The notes beneath the pieces were generated by a model. It ran no database searches, was not told where the DNA came from, and worked only from the letters and a program-made list of their open reading frames with translations. The translations under genes and the position numbers were made by a program. A stretch of 6,851 bases of DNA from Flavobacteriales bacterium (GTDB lineage: Bacteria > Bacteroidota > Bacteroidia > Flavobacteriales_D > Sanyastnellaceae): assembly GCA_027488055.1 (NCBI GenBank), contig JAIYCK010000059.1, forward strand, positions 1-6,851, in the 5' to 3' direction. This document shows positions 1-6,101 of the stretch, in pieces. Within the stretch, counting starts at the first letter, position 1; every line of letters starts with the position of its first letter.

Positions 1-13
1 GAACATGGTTGAA

Positions 14-2620
14 CTAGCGAATCACCGCTATACTCCCTTCAAATTGCTCTCCATCATTCCGATGCAATAACATGAAATAAGTACCCTCTGGCAGACCTTC
101 GGCATTCCAATCGTTTTTGTAAGACGAAGATTCAAATACCTTTTCGCCATTTCTATTGAAAACAACTAGCGTTGAATTGGGATATTTCTCCAATCCATTG
201 ATTTCGAACGTATCGTTTTTAGAATCGTTGTTGGGTGTAATGACATTGGGAACGATAAAATCACATGAGCGGGAATCAATACGCACGCGTCCCGTTTGAC
301 CACATGCGTCTGACACTGTCACCAGCACTTCGGCCGTCCCTATGGATACAATGCCATTCGCTGATGGCGCAATAACATTGCTTGCAAATGAATACTCATA
401 TGGAATATAACCGCCCGTTGCAAGTGCTCCAGACTCCTGATTATGGCATAGCATAAAATCATCCCGCACAATGAACTCTCCTTCACTTTGAAGCGTAACA
501 AGCGCATAATTAGCTACGGCAGTATTGCCACATACGTCGGATACACTGCATGTAATCATTTGATTGTCTGATACGATCATCGATATTGTTTCCGTATCCT
601 GACCCGACGACCATGCTATCTGGATGTCTCCCACAGTATTGACCAAATCAACCATCAAAGACAATTCTTGATTGGGACAAATCGTTTCATCATCTGCCAC
701 AATTTGAGCACTTAATTGTGTAGGTATAACATCAATTTGGATCGTTGTCTCATTGCGCAACCCACAACCATCTGCCACCACTAACAACATGGTTTGCGAG
801 TTAATCGCCGATGTATTCAGCACTTGCGAAGTGGATATTGTGGTACCATCGGCTATCCATTGAAATGTATAGGAACCATTGCCTCCGGCCACTATCGGTT
901 CCACCACCATTGGCTCCAAACAACCGAATGATAATTCGGTATTGACATTGGTCACCACTTCGGGAAGTGCAATTAGAATAAGCGTTGAGTCCGTCCCTAA
1001 GTTGGTGCATTCGTCCATGACATCGACCACAAGCCACAAATGGTCCAAGCCAGTGACATTGAGATCAAAGGAAGCTGTATTCGCTATTTCCTCTTGCTGA
1101 CCACTGACATGCCATTGATAGATGTAGTTGCCTGTGCCACCAGAGACAACAGGCGTTTCGACAGACCACAACTGACTGCAATTGCTCGCAACCAATTGCT
1201 CGGACGCATGGACCTCAATCGCCTGAACATCAAGCACAATGGGTGACTGAGCGACCGCGCTGTTGCCACATACATCAGTCACTGTGAGATACACTAATTG
1301 ATTGGGAAGTGCTAGTACAGAAGCAGTGGCCTCTGAAGAGATCTCTGCACCTTGAAAAATCCATTGATAATTGTATATATCTCCCACTCCACCGCTTACT
1401 TGAGCCGAAACAGGCAAAGCATCTTGACACATCCCAAAAATTGGATTGATCGACGCATTGATGGCGACTGGTGACTGCACTACCAAGAGCTCATCAGTCC
1501 CGATGGAATTACACCCATCCTGCGCTTGGGCCTCCAAAACGCCTCCTGTATCAACGGGAAAAGCAATCGAATTACCCAATCCAATCCACTCATCATTGTA
1601 ATACCAGTTCACATCACTCGAGCCAAGTCCGCCTGTGACGAATGCATTGACCGTTTTTGTTTCCAAGCAGTTCCCTTGTACATCTTCCCCAATATTGATC
1701 ATTGGCGGCGTATTATACAGCGTCACTTGCAATTGATCCACACCTGCGTTGTTACACGCATCTGTTACCACCACAGAAACCTCAGAAGTGACTGGGCCTG
1801 TCCAAAGAAAGCTAGCATCCGTATTGGAATTACTCGGATTGCCGTTGATATACCATTGATAGCTATAAACACCATTGCCACCCGTGGGATTGATTTGAAT
1901 TGCGATATCTTGTGTGCAATTCACCGTCAGGTCAGGTCCAGCATCGAATTGAATTGCAGGGTATGGGATGAATGATATCAAAACAGCGCCCGTTGCGACA
2001 GGTATCACATTGCAGACATCGGTCACCGTATAGGTCATGTTTCCTGGAATTGGATCTACAACCACGTATGGATTGCCGACCTCTTGATTAGACCATTCCA
2101 CTACTTGCATTCCGCTACCTCCAATGATATCGAGTTGCAAGGAAGCCTCTTGATCGCAATAGATCTCCACCGGCGAATGGGTAATTGCAAGCGGCATTGC
2201 ATCTCTGATTTCGAGATTGAGTTCAAACGCAAATGCGTTGATCTCATCGCAACTTATTGTTATAGTCAGTTCTTCAGAACCCTCTATTTCATCATCTGTC
2301 AAAGCTACAATTGGCAAAAGCAAAATATCTTGTCCAGAAGGCATAACGAATGTGGTCGGCATATTCTGAAAATCTGCCCCATTCGATGCGCTGCCACTGC
2401 ATGTAAATTGAAAATTCAAAGTACCTGATAGGCCGTTGGATCGGGACAAAGCCAATTCGCCACCTTGACAGCCTTCAACCAAATAGAATGCCTCAGGAGC
2501 ATATACAGGCGGCGCATAAACAGCATTGATTTCGAAAAATTCAGAGTTGTTTCCAACAGCAAAAGCATCTTGACTCAGCCAGGTGAATGCAACGCAAAGA
2601 GCGAAAAATTGATTTTTCAT
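14..2620 (-). CDS. Secreted modular repeat protein with a T9SS type B (gliding-motility-associated) C-terminal sorting domain
   Basis: The protein has 868 residues. A Sec signal peptide covers residues 1-21 (hydrophobic core, likely cleavage after AFA). A Calx-beta-like domain follows at about 43-140, containing LVEGC near 47-51 and an acidic DDEIEGSEELTI stretch at 109-120. Eight tandem modules of about 80 residues fill 144-787. A type B T9SS sorting domain ends the protein at 788-868 (PNVITPN near its start, FNRNGEKVF in the middle, LPEGTYF and GSIAVIR at the end). By family knowledge such proteins cross the outer membrane through the type IX system and are attached to, or released from, the cell surface. 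An adhesin or matrix role is inference; no catalytic motif is visible. The ATG is supported by the signal peptide directly after it. No Shine-Dalgarno is visible. It lies 155 bases downstream of ribA and is probably transcribed separately, although I found no convincing promoter box. Its own terminator would lie beyond the left edge. Confidence 0.9.
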   Translation of the reverse strand: MKNQFFALCVAFTWLSQDAFAVGNNSEFFEINAVYAPPVYAPEAFYLVEGCQGGELALSRSNGLSGTLNFQFTCSGSASNGADFQNMPTTFVMPSGQDILLLPIVALTDDEIEGSEELTITISCDEINAFAFELNLEIRDAMPLAITHSPVEIYCDQEASLQLDIIGGSGMQVVEWSNQEVGNPYVVVDPIPGNMTYTVTDVCNVIPVATGAVLISFIPYPAIQFDAGPDLTVNCTQDIAIQINPTGGNGVYSYQWYINGNPSNSNTDASFLWTGPVTSEVSVVVTDACNNAGVDQLQVTLYNTPPMINIGEDVQGNCLETKTVNAFVTGGLGSSDVNWYYNDEWIGLGNSIAFPVDTGGVLEAQAQDGCNSIGTDELLVVQSPVAINASINPIFGMCQDALPVSAQVSGGVGDIYNYQWIFQGAEISSEATASVLALPNQLVYLTVTDVCGNSAVAQSPIVLDVQAIEVHASEQLVASNCSQLWSVETPVVSGGTGNYIYQWHVSGQQEEIANTASFDLNVTGLDHLWLVVDVMDECTNLGTDSTLILIALPEVVTNVNTELSFGCLEPMVVEPIVAGGNGSYTFQWIADGTTISTSQVLNTSAINSQTMLLVVADGCGLRNETTIQIDVIPTQLSAQIVADDETICPNQELSLMVDLVNTVGDIQIAWSSGQDTETISMIVSDNQMITCSVSDVCGNTAVANYALVTLQSEGEFIVRDDFMLCHNQESGALATGGYIPYEYSFASNVIAPSANGIVSIGTAEVLVTVSDACGQTGRVRIDSRSCDFIVPNVITPNNDSKNDTFEINGLEKYPNSTLVVFNRNGEKVFESSSYKNDWNAEGLPEGTYFMLLHRNDGEQFEGSIAVIR
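17..259 (-). other. T9SS type B sorting domain (gliding-motility-associated C-terminal domain)
   Basis: These are residues 788-868 of the secreted protein. They show the family's order of motifs: PNVITPNNDSKNDTF at 791-805, a YPN turn at 813-815, the FNRNGEKVFES strand pair at 821-831, a YKNDW segment at 834-838, LPEGTYF at 843-849 and a terminal GSIAVIR. The family usually reads NGDG-x-ND in the first motif and NRWG in the second. Here these are NNDSKND and NRNG, so two commonly conserved positions differ. Length and C-terminal placement are normal. By family knowledge this domain directs export by the type IX system, and type B substrates often depend on a SprF/PorP-like partner; none is encoded in this window. 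Confidence 0.9.
260..2191 (-). repeat. Eight tandem ~80-residue Cys/GG/Trp modules within the secreted protein
   Basis: Each module has an early Cys, usually a GGxG turn about 12 residues later, then an aromatic-Gln-Trp core, and ends in a V-x-D-x-C motif. First cysteines fall at residues 155, 235, 318, 398, 481, 567, 648 and 725. The GG pairs are at 167, 247, 330, 410, 494, 579 and 736, and are missing in module 7. Core tryptophans are at 176, 256, 339, 420, 503, 588 and 670, and are missing in module 8. Late cysteines are at 203, 289, 370, 451, 538, 619, 697 and 773. The spacing and beta-rich pattern fit Ig/PKD-like domains common in Bacteroidota surface proteins. One disulfide per module, joining early and late Cys, is inference. 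At DNA level the Tyr-Gln-Trp cores share a ccattgat block, for example near 856, 1111, 1361 and 1852. Confidence 0.85.
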
Positions 2621-2743
2621 TAGGGTGATCGCAGTTTTTCAGTTTATAACACACAAGAACTGACCTCAGTCGTACTTGCCGATATGAATCAGTTCATTGT
2701 ATTAACCAATTCAATACATGGCGGTATACGAGAGCACTCACAT

Positions 2744-2760
2744 AAAAGGTTCGCTCGAAC
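2744..2760 (-). terminator. Weak candidate terminator downstream of ribA
   Basis: On the minus strand a short inverted repeat, GTTCGAGCGAAC (2760 to 2749), is followed by C and four T residues (2747-2744). The stem is only 4-5 bp and the T-run is short, so this is a marginal intrinsic terminator. It sits 16 bases beyond the ribA stop codon. A separate run of seven T (2771-2765 on the minus strand) comes earlier but has no hairpin before it. Confidence 0.25.
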
Positions 2761-2775
2761 GTCGAAAAAAACTAC

Positions 2776-3369
2776 TCAAGGATGTGTTGGAAAAATGTGA
2801 CCCATTTTTTCGACTTTAGCCTTTAGATATCCTTGATTTTCATGAAAAACCTCTGTTGGAAGATAGATTTGCTCGACTACTTGGATTCCTGCTTTGGAGA
2901 GGGCGTCAATCTTCGCAGGATTGTTGCTAATCAAACGCACAGTGCCAACGCCCAATGCTTTCAAAATCTCAATGGCATCGTGATATGATCGTTCATCTGC
3001 CTGAAAACCCAATTTGTGATTCGCTTCAACTGTATCCAAGCCTTGATCTTGCAGATTATATGCTTCTAACTTGTGGACCAAGCCAATGCCACGACCCTCT
3101 TGCCGGAGGTAGATCAGCGCGCCACCGTGTTTTTCAATGTAGCGCAAGGCGTTTTGTAATTGTTGCCCACAATCACATCTTTTAGAGCCAAACACATCGC
3201 CTGTCATGCATTCGCTGTGAATACGCACAGACACAGCTTGTGAAACATCAAACGACTTGGAAGTGAGTACCACGTGTGGCATGGACTCCACTGCGGAAGC
3301 GAATGCCCACATGTCGAAATCACCATAAACAGATGGAATGCTGGATTTAACAAGTGCAGTATGAGGCAT
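2776..3369 (-). CDS. ribA: GTP cyclohydrolase II (stand-alone RibA)
   Basis: The enzyme opens the imidazole ring of GTP, releasing formate and pyrophosphate, to give the first pyrimidine intermediate of riboflavin synthesis in the cytoplasm. The 197-residue product aligns along its length with E. coli RibA as I recall it. The zinc-site segment RIHSECMTGDVFGSKRCDCG carries Cys54, Cys65 and Cys67, the same numbers as the E. coli ligands. The catalytic region has EGRGIGL (91-97), Tyr104, and GFQADER (121-127) with Asp125 and Arg127. SNNPAKI (148-154) and KVEKMGH (185-191) complete the family signature. A TTG at 3379-3381 would add four residues, but I prefer the ATG at 3367-3369. The homology begins just after it, and a -7 promoter box lies too close to the TTG. 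There is no fused DHBP synthase (RibB) domain, although RibBA fusions are common in this phylum. The upstream gene is the sugar transporter, whose stop is 76 bases away. Confidence 0.95.
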   Translation of the reverse strand: MPHTALVKSSIPSVYGDFDMWAFASAVESMPHVVLTSKSFDVSQAVSVRIHSECMTGDVFGSKRCDCGQQLQNALRYIEKHGGALIYLRQEGRGIGLVHKLEAYNLQDQGLDTVEANHKLGFQADERSYHDAIEILKALGVGTVRLISNNPAKIDALSKAGIQVVEQIYLPTEVFHENQGYLKAKVEKMGHIFPTHP

Positions 3370-3392
3370 TCTAGGTATCAAATTTGACGGCG

Positions 3393-3400
3393 CAAAAGTA
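3393..3400 (-). promoter_or_regulatory. Bacteroidota -7 promoter box for ribA
   Basis: On the minus strand the sequence reads TACTTTTG, an exact match to the TAnnTTTG consensus used by the Bacteroidota primary sigma factor, and is followed by CGCCG. No clear -33 TTG is present at 17-23 bases upstream. Transcription would start near 3386-3388, giving a leader of roughly 18 bases to the ATG at 3369. The leader is too short for an FMN riboswitch, and none is visible. The box also argues against translation starting at the TTG codon ending at 3381. Confidence 0.5.
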
Positions 3401-3445
3401 CCTCGTTTTCCTTTGTTTTACCTAGAAAAAATAGCGTTTCAATAT

Positions 3446-4777
3446 TTATGCTTCAGCCGCCCCTTTGAGAGCCGTTCGTTCTGAAATGGTCAATGTCAGC
3501 AGCGCAGCAAGCACGAGCAAACCTCCACCTACAGTCACTGCAGCCATTCGAGATCCGTGCAATACATGCTCCATGATCGATCCGAAGAAAAGAGAGGCGA
3601 TGATTTCAGGTAACACGATGAAAAAATTAAATATCCCCATGTAGATCCCTATTTTGTTTTCAGGCAGGCAATCAGCCAACATTGCATATGGCATTGAAAG
3701 GATGCTGCTCCAAGCAATACCCACACAGGCCATGATCACAAAAAGTGTCCAACTATTTTCTTGACCTCCCACCCAATTGATGGCCATCAAACCGAGACCA
3801 CCTATCAATAAGCAAATAAAGTGCGTTCTCTTTTTACCAAATTTGGATGCCAAAAAGGGTAAAGAAAGTGCGAATACAAATGTGATTACATTTTCAAATG
3901 AATACGTCAAGCCTGCAAATGCTTGACCAGCTGCATAGGCTTCAGTTCCCGAAGTACCGCCGAAAATCTCTACAGAGACAGTGGGAGTGTAATAAAACCA
4001 CATCAGAAAAAGTCCAGGCCAAGTAACGAATTGGACCAAGGCGAGTTGCTTCATCAATTTAGGCATGTGCATAATCGCATGCACGATTTCTTCTACCCCA
4101 GCGCCAAAACCTTTCTTTTGTTCCAACACCTTGGTTCGGTTGTCCAATTCCGAAGGCGGATATTCCTTAGTGGTAAATACGGTGTACAGGACAGCTCCCA
4201 AAAATGCGATGGCACCGATATAAAAACTCCACTTCACGTTGTCAGCTACCTGACCATTTGCGGCCGTATTGCTCACATTGAACACATTGGTAAATATCCA
4301 AGGCAAGGCACTTGCGATGGTGGCTCCGATCCCAATAAAGAAACTTTGCATGGAAAAACCAACTGTGCGTTGATCAACCGGCAGTTTGTCGGCCACAAAA
4401 GCCCTGAAAGGCTCCATACTAATATTGATACTGCTGTCCAAAATCCACAAGAGTCCAGCTGCCATCCAAAGCGCCGAAGAATTGGGCATCAAAATCAAGC
4501 ACAATGAACTGAGAATTGCACCAACCAAAAAATAAGGTCTGCGACGTCCCCAGCGCGGGCTCCAGGTGCGATCACTCATGTATCCAATTATAGGTTGTAC
4601 CAACAATCCAGTCAGTGGCGCGGCGAGCCACAAACCAGGAATCTCCTCTGGTTTTGCGCCGAGATTCTCATAAATCGAACTCATGTTGGCCATTTGCAGC
4701 CCCCATCCAAATTGAATGCCCATGAATCCAAAACTCATGTTCCAGATTTCCCAAAATCCCAATCGCTTTTTTTCCAT
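3446..4777 (-). CDS. MFS sugar transporter, SLC45/sucrose-transporter-like
   Basis: This is a 443-residue integral inner-membrane protein with about twelve hydrophobic segments (roughly 13-33, 46-66, 82-98, 101-121, 142-163, 183-203, 245-262, 283-310, 318-336, 342-364, 378-400 and 411-431) and a cytoplasmic central loop at 204-243. The loop between segments 2 and 3 contains GYMSDRTWSPRWGRRRP (65-81), the hallmark of SLC45 and plant sucrose carriers. Asp114 in segment 4 is followed by a PFRAFVAD segment (123-130), and the second half has the related PYAMLADCLPENKIG (363-377) then YMGIFN. By family knowledge these are proton-coupled importers of sucrose, maltose or similar glucosides; the actual sugar cannot be read from the sequence. 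No glycoside hydrolase, phosphorylase or SusCD pair is next to it in this window. A terminator separates it from the aldolase upstream, so it probably has its own promoter. No Shine-Dalgarno is seen before the ATG. Confidence 0.88.
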   Translation of the reverse strand: MEKKRLGFWEIWNMSFGFMGIQFGWGLQMANMSSIYENLGAKPEEIPGLWLAAPLTGLLVQPIIGYMSDRTWSPRWGRRRPYFLVGAILSSLCLILMPNSSALWMAAGLLWILDSSINISMEPFRAFVADKLPVDQRTVGFSMQSFFIGIGATIASALPWIFTNVFNVSNTAANGQVADNVKWSFYIGAIAFLGAVLYTVFTTKEYPPSELDNRTKVLEQKKGFGAGVEEIVHAIMHMPKLMKQLALVQFVTWPGLFLMWFYYTPTVSVEIFGGTSGTEAYAAGQAFAGLTYSFENVITFVFALSLPFLASKFGKKRTHFICLLIGGLGLMAINWVGGQENSWTLFVIMACVGIAWSSILSMPYAMLADCLPENKIGIYMGIFNFFIVLPEIIASLFFGSIMEHVLHGSRMAAVTVGGGLLVLAALLTLTISERTALKGAAEA

Positions 4778-4830
4778 ATCGAAGGAGTAAATTAAGGTTG
4801 CTTAAAATAAAAAACCGCCTTGCAGCGTGT

Positions 4831-4869
4831 GCAATATAAAGTAAGTGTAAACAATACACCAATTTACAC
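4831..4869 (-). promoter_or_regulatory. Candidate promoter and operator of the sugar transporter
   Basis: On the plus strand three pentamers are phased exactly 10 bp apart: GTGTA (4845-4849), TACAC (4855-4859) and TACAC (4865-4869). The first two form a 15-bp dyad and the last two a direct repeat. The outer arms also form GTGTAAA...TTTACAC. On the minus strand a TTG (4862-4860) lies 21 bases before TATATTGC (4838-4831), a partial match to the -7 consensus TAnnTTTG. The repeats would therefore sit at and between the promoter boxes, where a repressor could act. The arrangement is seen directly; the promoter and any regulator are inference. Half-sites of the TGTAAAC type recall LacI-family operators, but this is only a resemblance. 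Confidence 0.35.
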
Positions 4870-4871
4870 AT

Positions 4872-4897
4872 AAAAAAACCACTCCGAAGAGTGGTTT
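4872..4897 (-). terminator. Strong intrinsic terminator after the aldolase gene
   Basis: On the minus strand AAACCACTC (4897-4889), loop TTCG (4888-4885) and GAGTGGTTT (4884-4876) form a perfect 9-bp stem. The T-run then continues to 4872, giving seven consecutive T in total. The loop is C(UUCG)G, an unusually stable tetraloop. It lies 73 bases after the aldolase stop codon and closes that transcription unit before the sugar transporter. On the plus strand the stem is followed by TTTCTATTTTT, so it may also stop transcription coming the other way. Confidence 0.9.
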
Positions 4898-4947
4898 CTA
4901 TTTTTCAAGGTATTGCATTTTGTGTTACAGTCACCTATTCAAAGGCA

Positions 4948-4962
4948 GACGCTCACAGCGTC
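4948..4962 (-). other. Short hairpin just after the aldolase stop codon
   Basis: GACGCT and AGCGTC form a perfect 6-bp inverted repeat around a 3-base loop, 7 bases downstream of the aldolase TGA. No T-run follows, so it is not an intrinsic terminator by itself. It could protect the 3' end of the message from exonucleases, or be a chance element. Confidence 0.35.
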
Positions 4963-4969
4963 AATGACC

Positions 4970-6034
4970 TCACACGTTGCGATTCAAGCAATTCAAATCC
5001 TCGAATGCCGACTTGAGTCGCGCTACAAATGTCTTTTCACCTTCTCGCAACCATACCCGTGGATCATAATATTTTTTATTGGGTTTATCCGCACCTTCAG
5101 GATTACCGATCTGATCTTGGAGGTATGCAGCTTTGGAAGTCATATAGGTCCTCACGCCGTCCAAGAAAGCCCATTGCATATCTGTATCAATGTTCATTTT
5201 GATGGCGCCATAGCTGATGGCCTCGCGGATTTCTTCACGACTGCTTCCACTTCCACCGTGAAATACAAAATGGATTGGTTGTGCTTTGGTTTGAAACTTA
5301 GATTGCACAAATTCTTGACTGTTACGAAGAATTTTTGGCTCCAACTTTACATTACCTGGCTTGTATACACCGTGCACATTGCCAAACGCCGCAGCGATTG
5401 TAAAGCGATTGCTTATTTGACTCATGTGTTCGTATGCATAAGCTACCTCGTCGGGTTGGGTATAAAGTTTACTGCTGTCAACACTTGAGTTGTCGACACC
5501 ATCTTCCTCTCCCCCTGTTACACCAAGTTCAATTTCCAATGTGATGCCCATGTTGGTCATTCGCTTGAAATAGGCGCATGAAATTTCAATATTTTCATGG
5601 AGTGGCTCTTCGCTGAGATCCAGCATATGTGAGCTAAACAAGGAGCGATTGTGCTGCGCGAAGTGCGCTTCGCCATGTTCCAGCATGCCATCCATCCAAG
5701 CGATGATATTTTTGGCACAATGATCTGTATGCAAAATAACAGGCACGCCATACGCTTTGGCCATTGCATGCACATGATAAGCACCAGCAACTGAACCAAT
5801 TACACTCGCTTGTTGCTGATCATTTTTGAGACCTTTTCCGGCATTGAAAGCACCTCCGCCATTGCTGAACTGAATGATGACGGGAGAGTTCACATCGCGC
5901 GCTGTCTCAAGCACTGCATTGATGCTATTGGAACCAATGACATTGACCGCTGGAAGCGCATACTGATGAGCCAAAGCATCATCGAAAACGGCAGTAACTT
6001 CGTCACCGCTAAGAACACCTGGATTGAATTTCAT
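4970..6034 (-). CDS. fbaA: Class II (zinc-dependent) fructose-bisphosphate aldolase, class IIA
   Basis: The enzyme reversibly splits fructose 1,6-bisphosphate into dihydroxyacetone phosphate and glyceraldehyde 3-phosphate in glycolysis and gluconeogenesis, in the cytoplasm. The 354-residue product is close in length to E. coli FbaA (about 359) and collinear with it. LHTDHCAKN (101-109) carries the catalytic Asp104 and zinc ligand His105. LEIELGVTGGEEDGVDNS (166-183) is the class IIA signature. GNVHGVYKPG (218-227) contains zinc ligand His221, and FVFHGGSGSS (256-265) contains zinc ligand His259. MNIDTD (280-285) binds substrate phosphate, and NKKYYDPRVWLREGE (319-333) is the typical C-terminal segment. 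All key residues are present, so it should be active. The ATG gives the family's usual N-terminus. Only 67 bases separate it from the acyltransferase upstream, with no terminator, so some readthrough is possible. A hairpin and a strong terminator follow it. Confidence 0.97.
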   Translation of the reverse strand: MKFNPGVLSGDEVTAVFDDALAHQYALPAVNVIGSNSINAVLETARDVNSPVIIQFSNGGGAFNAGKGLKNDQQQASVIGSVAGAYHVHAMAKAYGVPVILHTDHCAKNIIAWMDGMLEHGEAHFAQHNRSLFSSHMLDLSEEPLHENIEISCAYFKRMTNMGITLEIELGVTGGEEDGVDNSSVDSSKLYTQPDEVAYAYEHMSQISNRFTIAAAFGNVHGVYKPGNVKLEPKILRNSQEFVQSKFQTKAQPIHFVFHGGSGSSREEIREAISYGAIKMNIDTDMQWAFLDGVRTYMTSKAAYLQDQIGNPEGADKPNKKYYDPRVWLREGEKTFVARLKSAFEDLNCLNRNV

Positions 6035-6064
6035 GCGAACGTGAAGATAATTGTTTAATGGTCG

Positions 6065-6072
6065 CTAATATA
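6065..6072 (-). promoter_or_regulatory. Weak candidate -7 box for the aldolase gene
   Basis: The minus strand reads TATATTAG, matching five of the six fixed positions of TAnnTTTG, about 30 bases before the aldolase ATG. The nearest upstream TTTG is only 12 bases away, shorter than the usual spacing, so no good -33 box supports it. It is listed because the gap to the acyltransferase is otherwise unexplained. Confidence 0.25.
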
Positions 6073-6101
6073 AGGTACAACCATCAAACGCATTCACCTC
6101 T

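Noticed and set aside
1526..1975. 149-codon plus-strand open frame inside the repeat protein gene
   Set aside because: It is antisense to modules with a regular Cys/GG/Trp pattern, which fixes the coding strand. It has no domain of its own.
2657..2695. 7-bp inverted repeat GAACTGA...TCAGTTC with a 25-base spacer upstream of the secreted-protein gene
   Set aside because: An arm of this length with such a long spacer is expected by chance fairly often in a 155-base gap, and no promoter box anchors it.
2698..2718. 6-bp dyad TGTATT-N9-AATACA in the same gap
   Set aside because: It is operator-like in shape but AT-rich, short and unsupported by a recognisable promoter, so chance is a sufficient explanation.
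2621..2775. Possible small gene or RNA between ribA and the secreted-protein gene
   Set aside because: I found no convincing start with a conserved product, no tRNA-like fold and no clear promoter. Only a weak terminator candidate and chance-level dyads are present.
3370..3445. Riboswitch (FMN type) controlling ribA
   Set aside because: The whole gap is 76 bases and the predicted leader about 18 bases, too short for an FMN aptamer, and no aptamer-like stems are visible.
3923..4507. 194-codon plus-strand open frame opposite the sugar transporter
   Set aside because: It is antisense to conserved membrane segments, and its predicted product is rich in His, Ser and Arg with no coherent domain. 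It is a shadow frame.
4913..5488. 191-codon plus-strand open frame opposite the aldolase gene
   Set aside because: It lies antisense to a gene with full family conservation, has no recognisable domain or signal, and is explained as a shadow of the minus-strand codon pattern.
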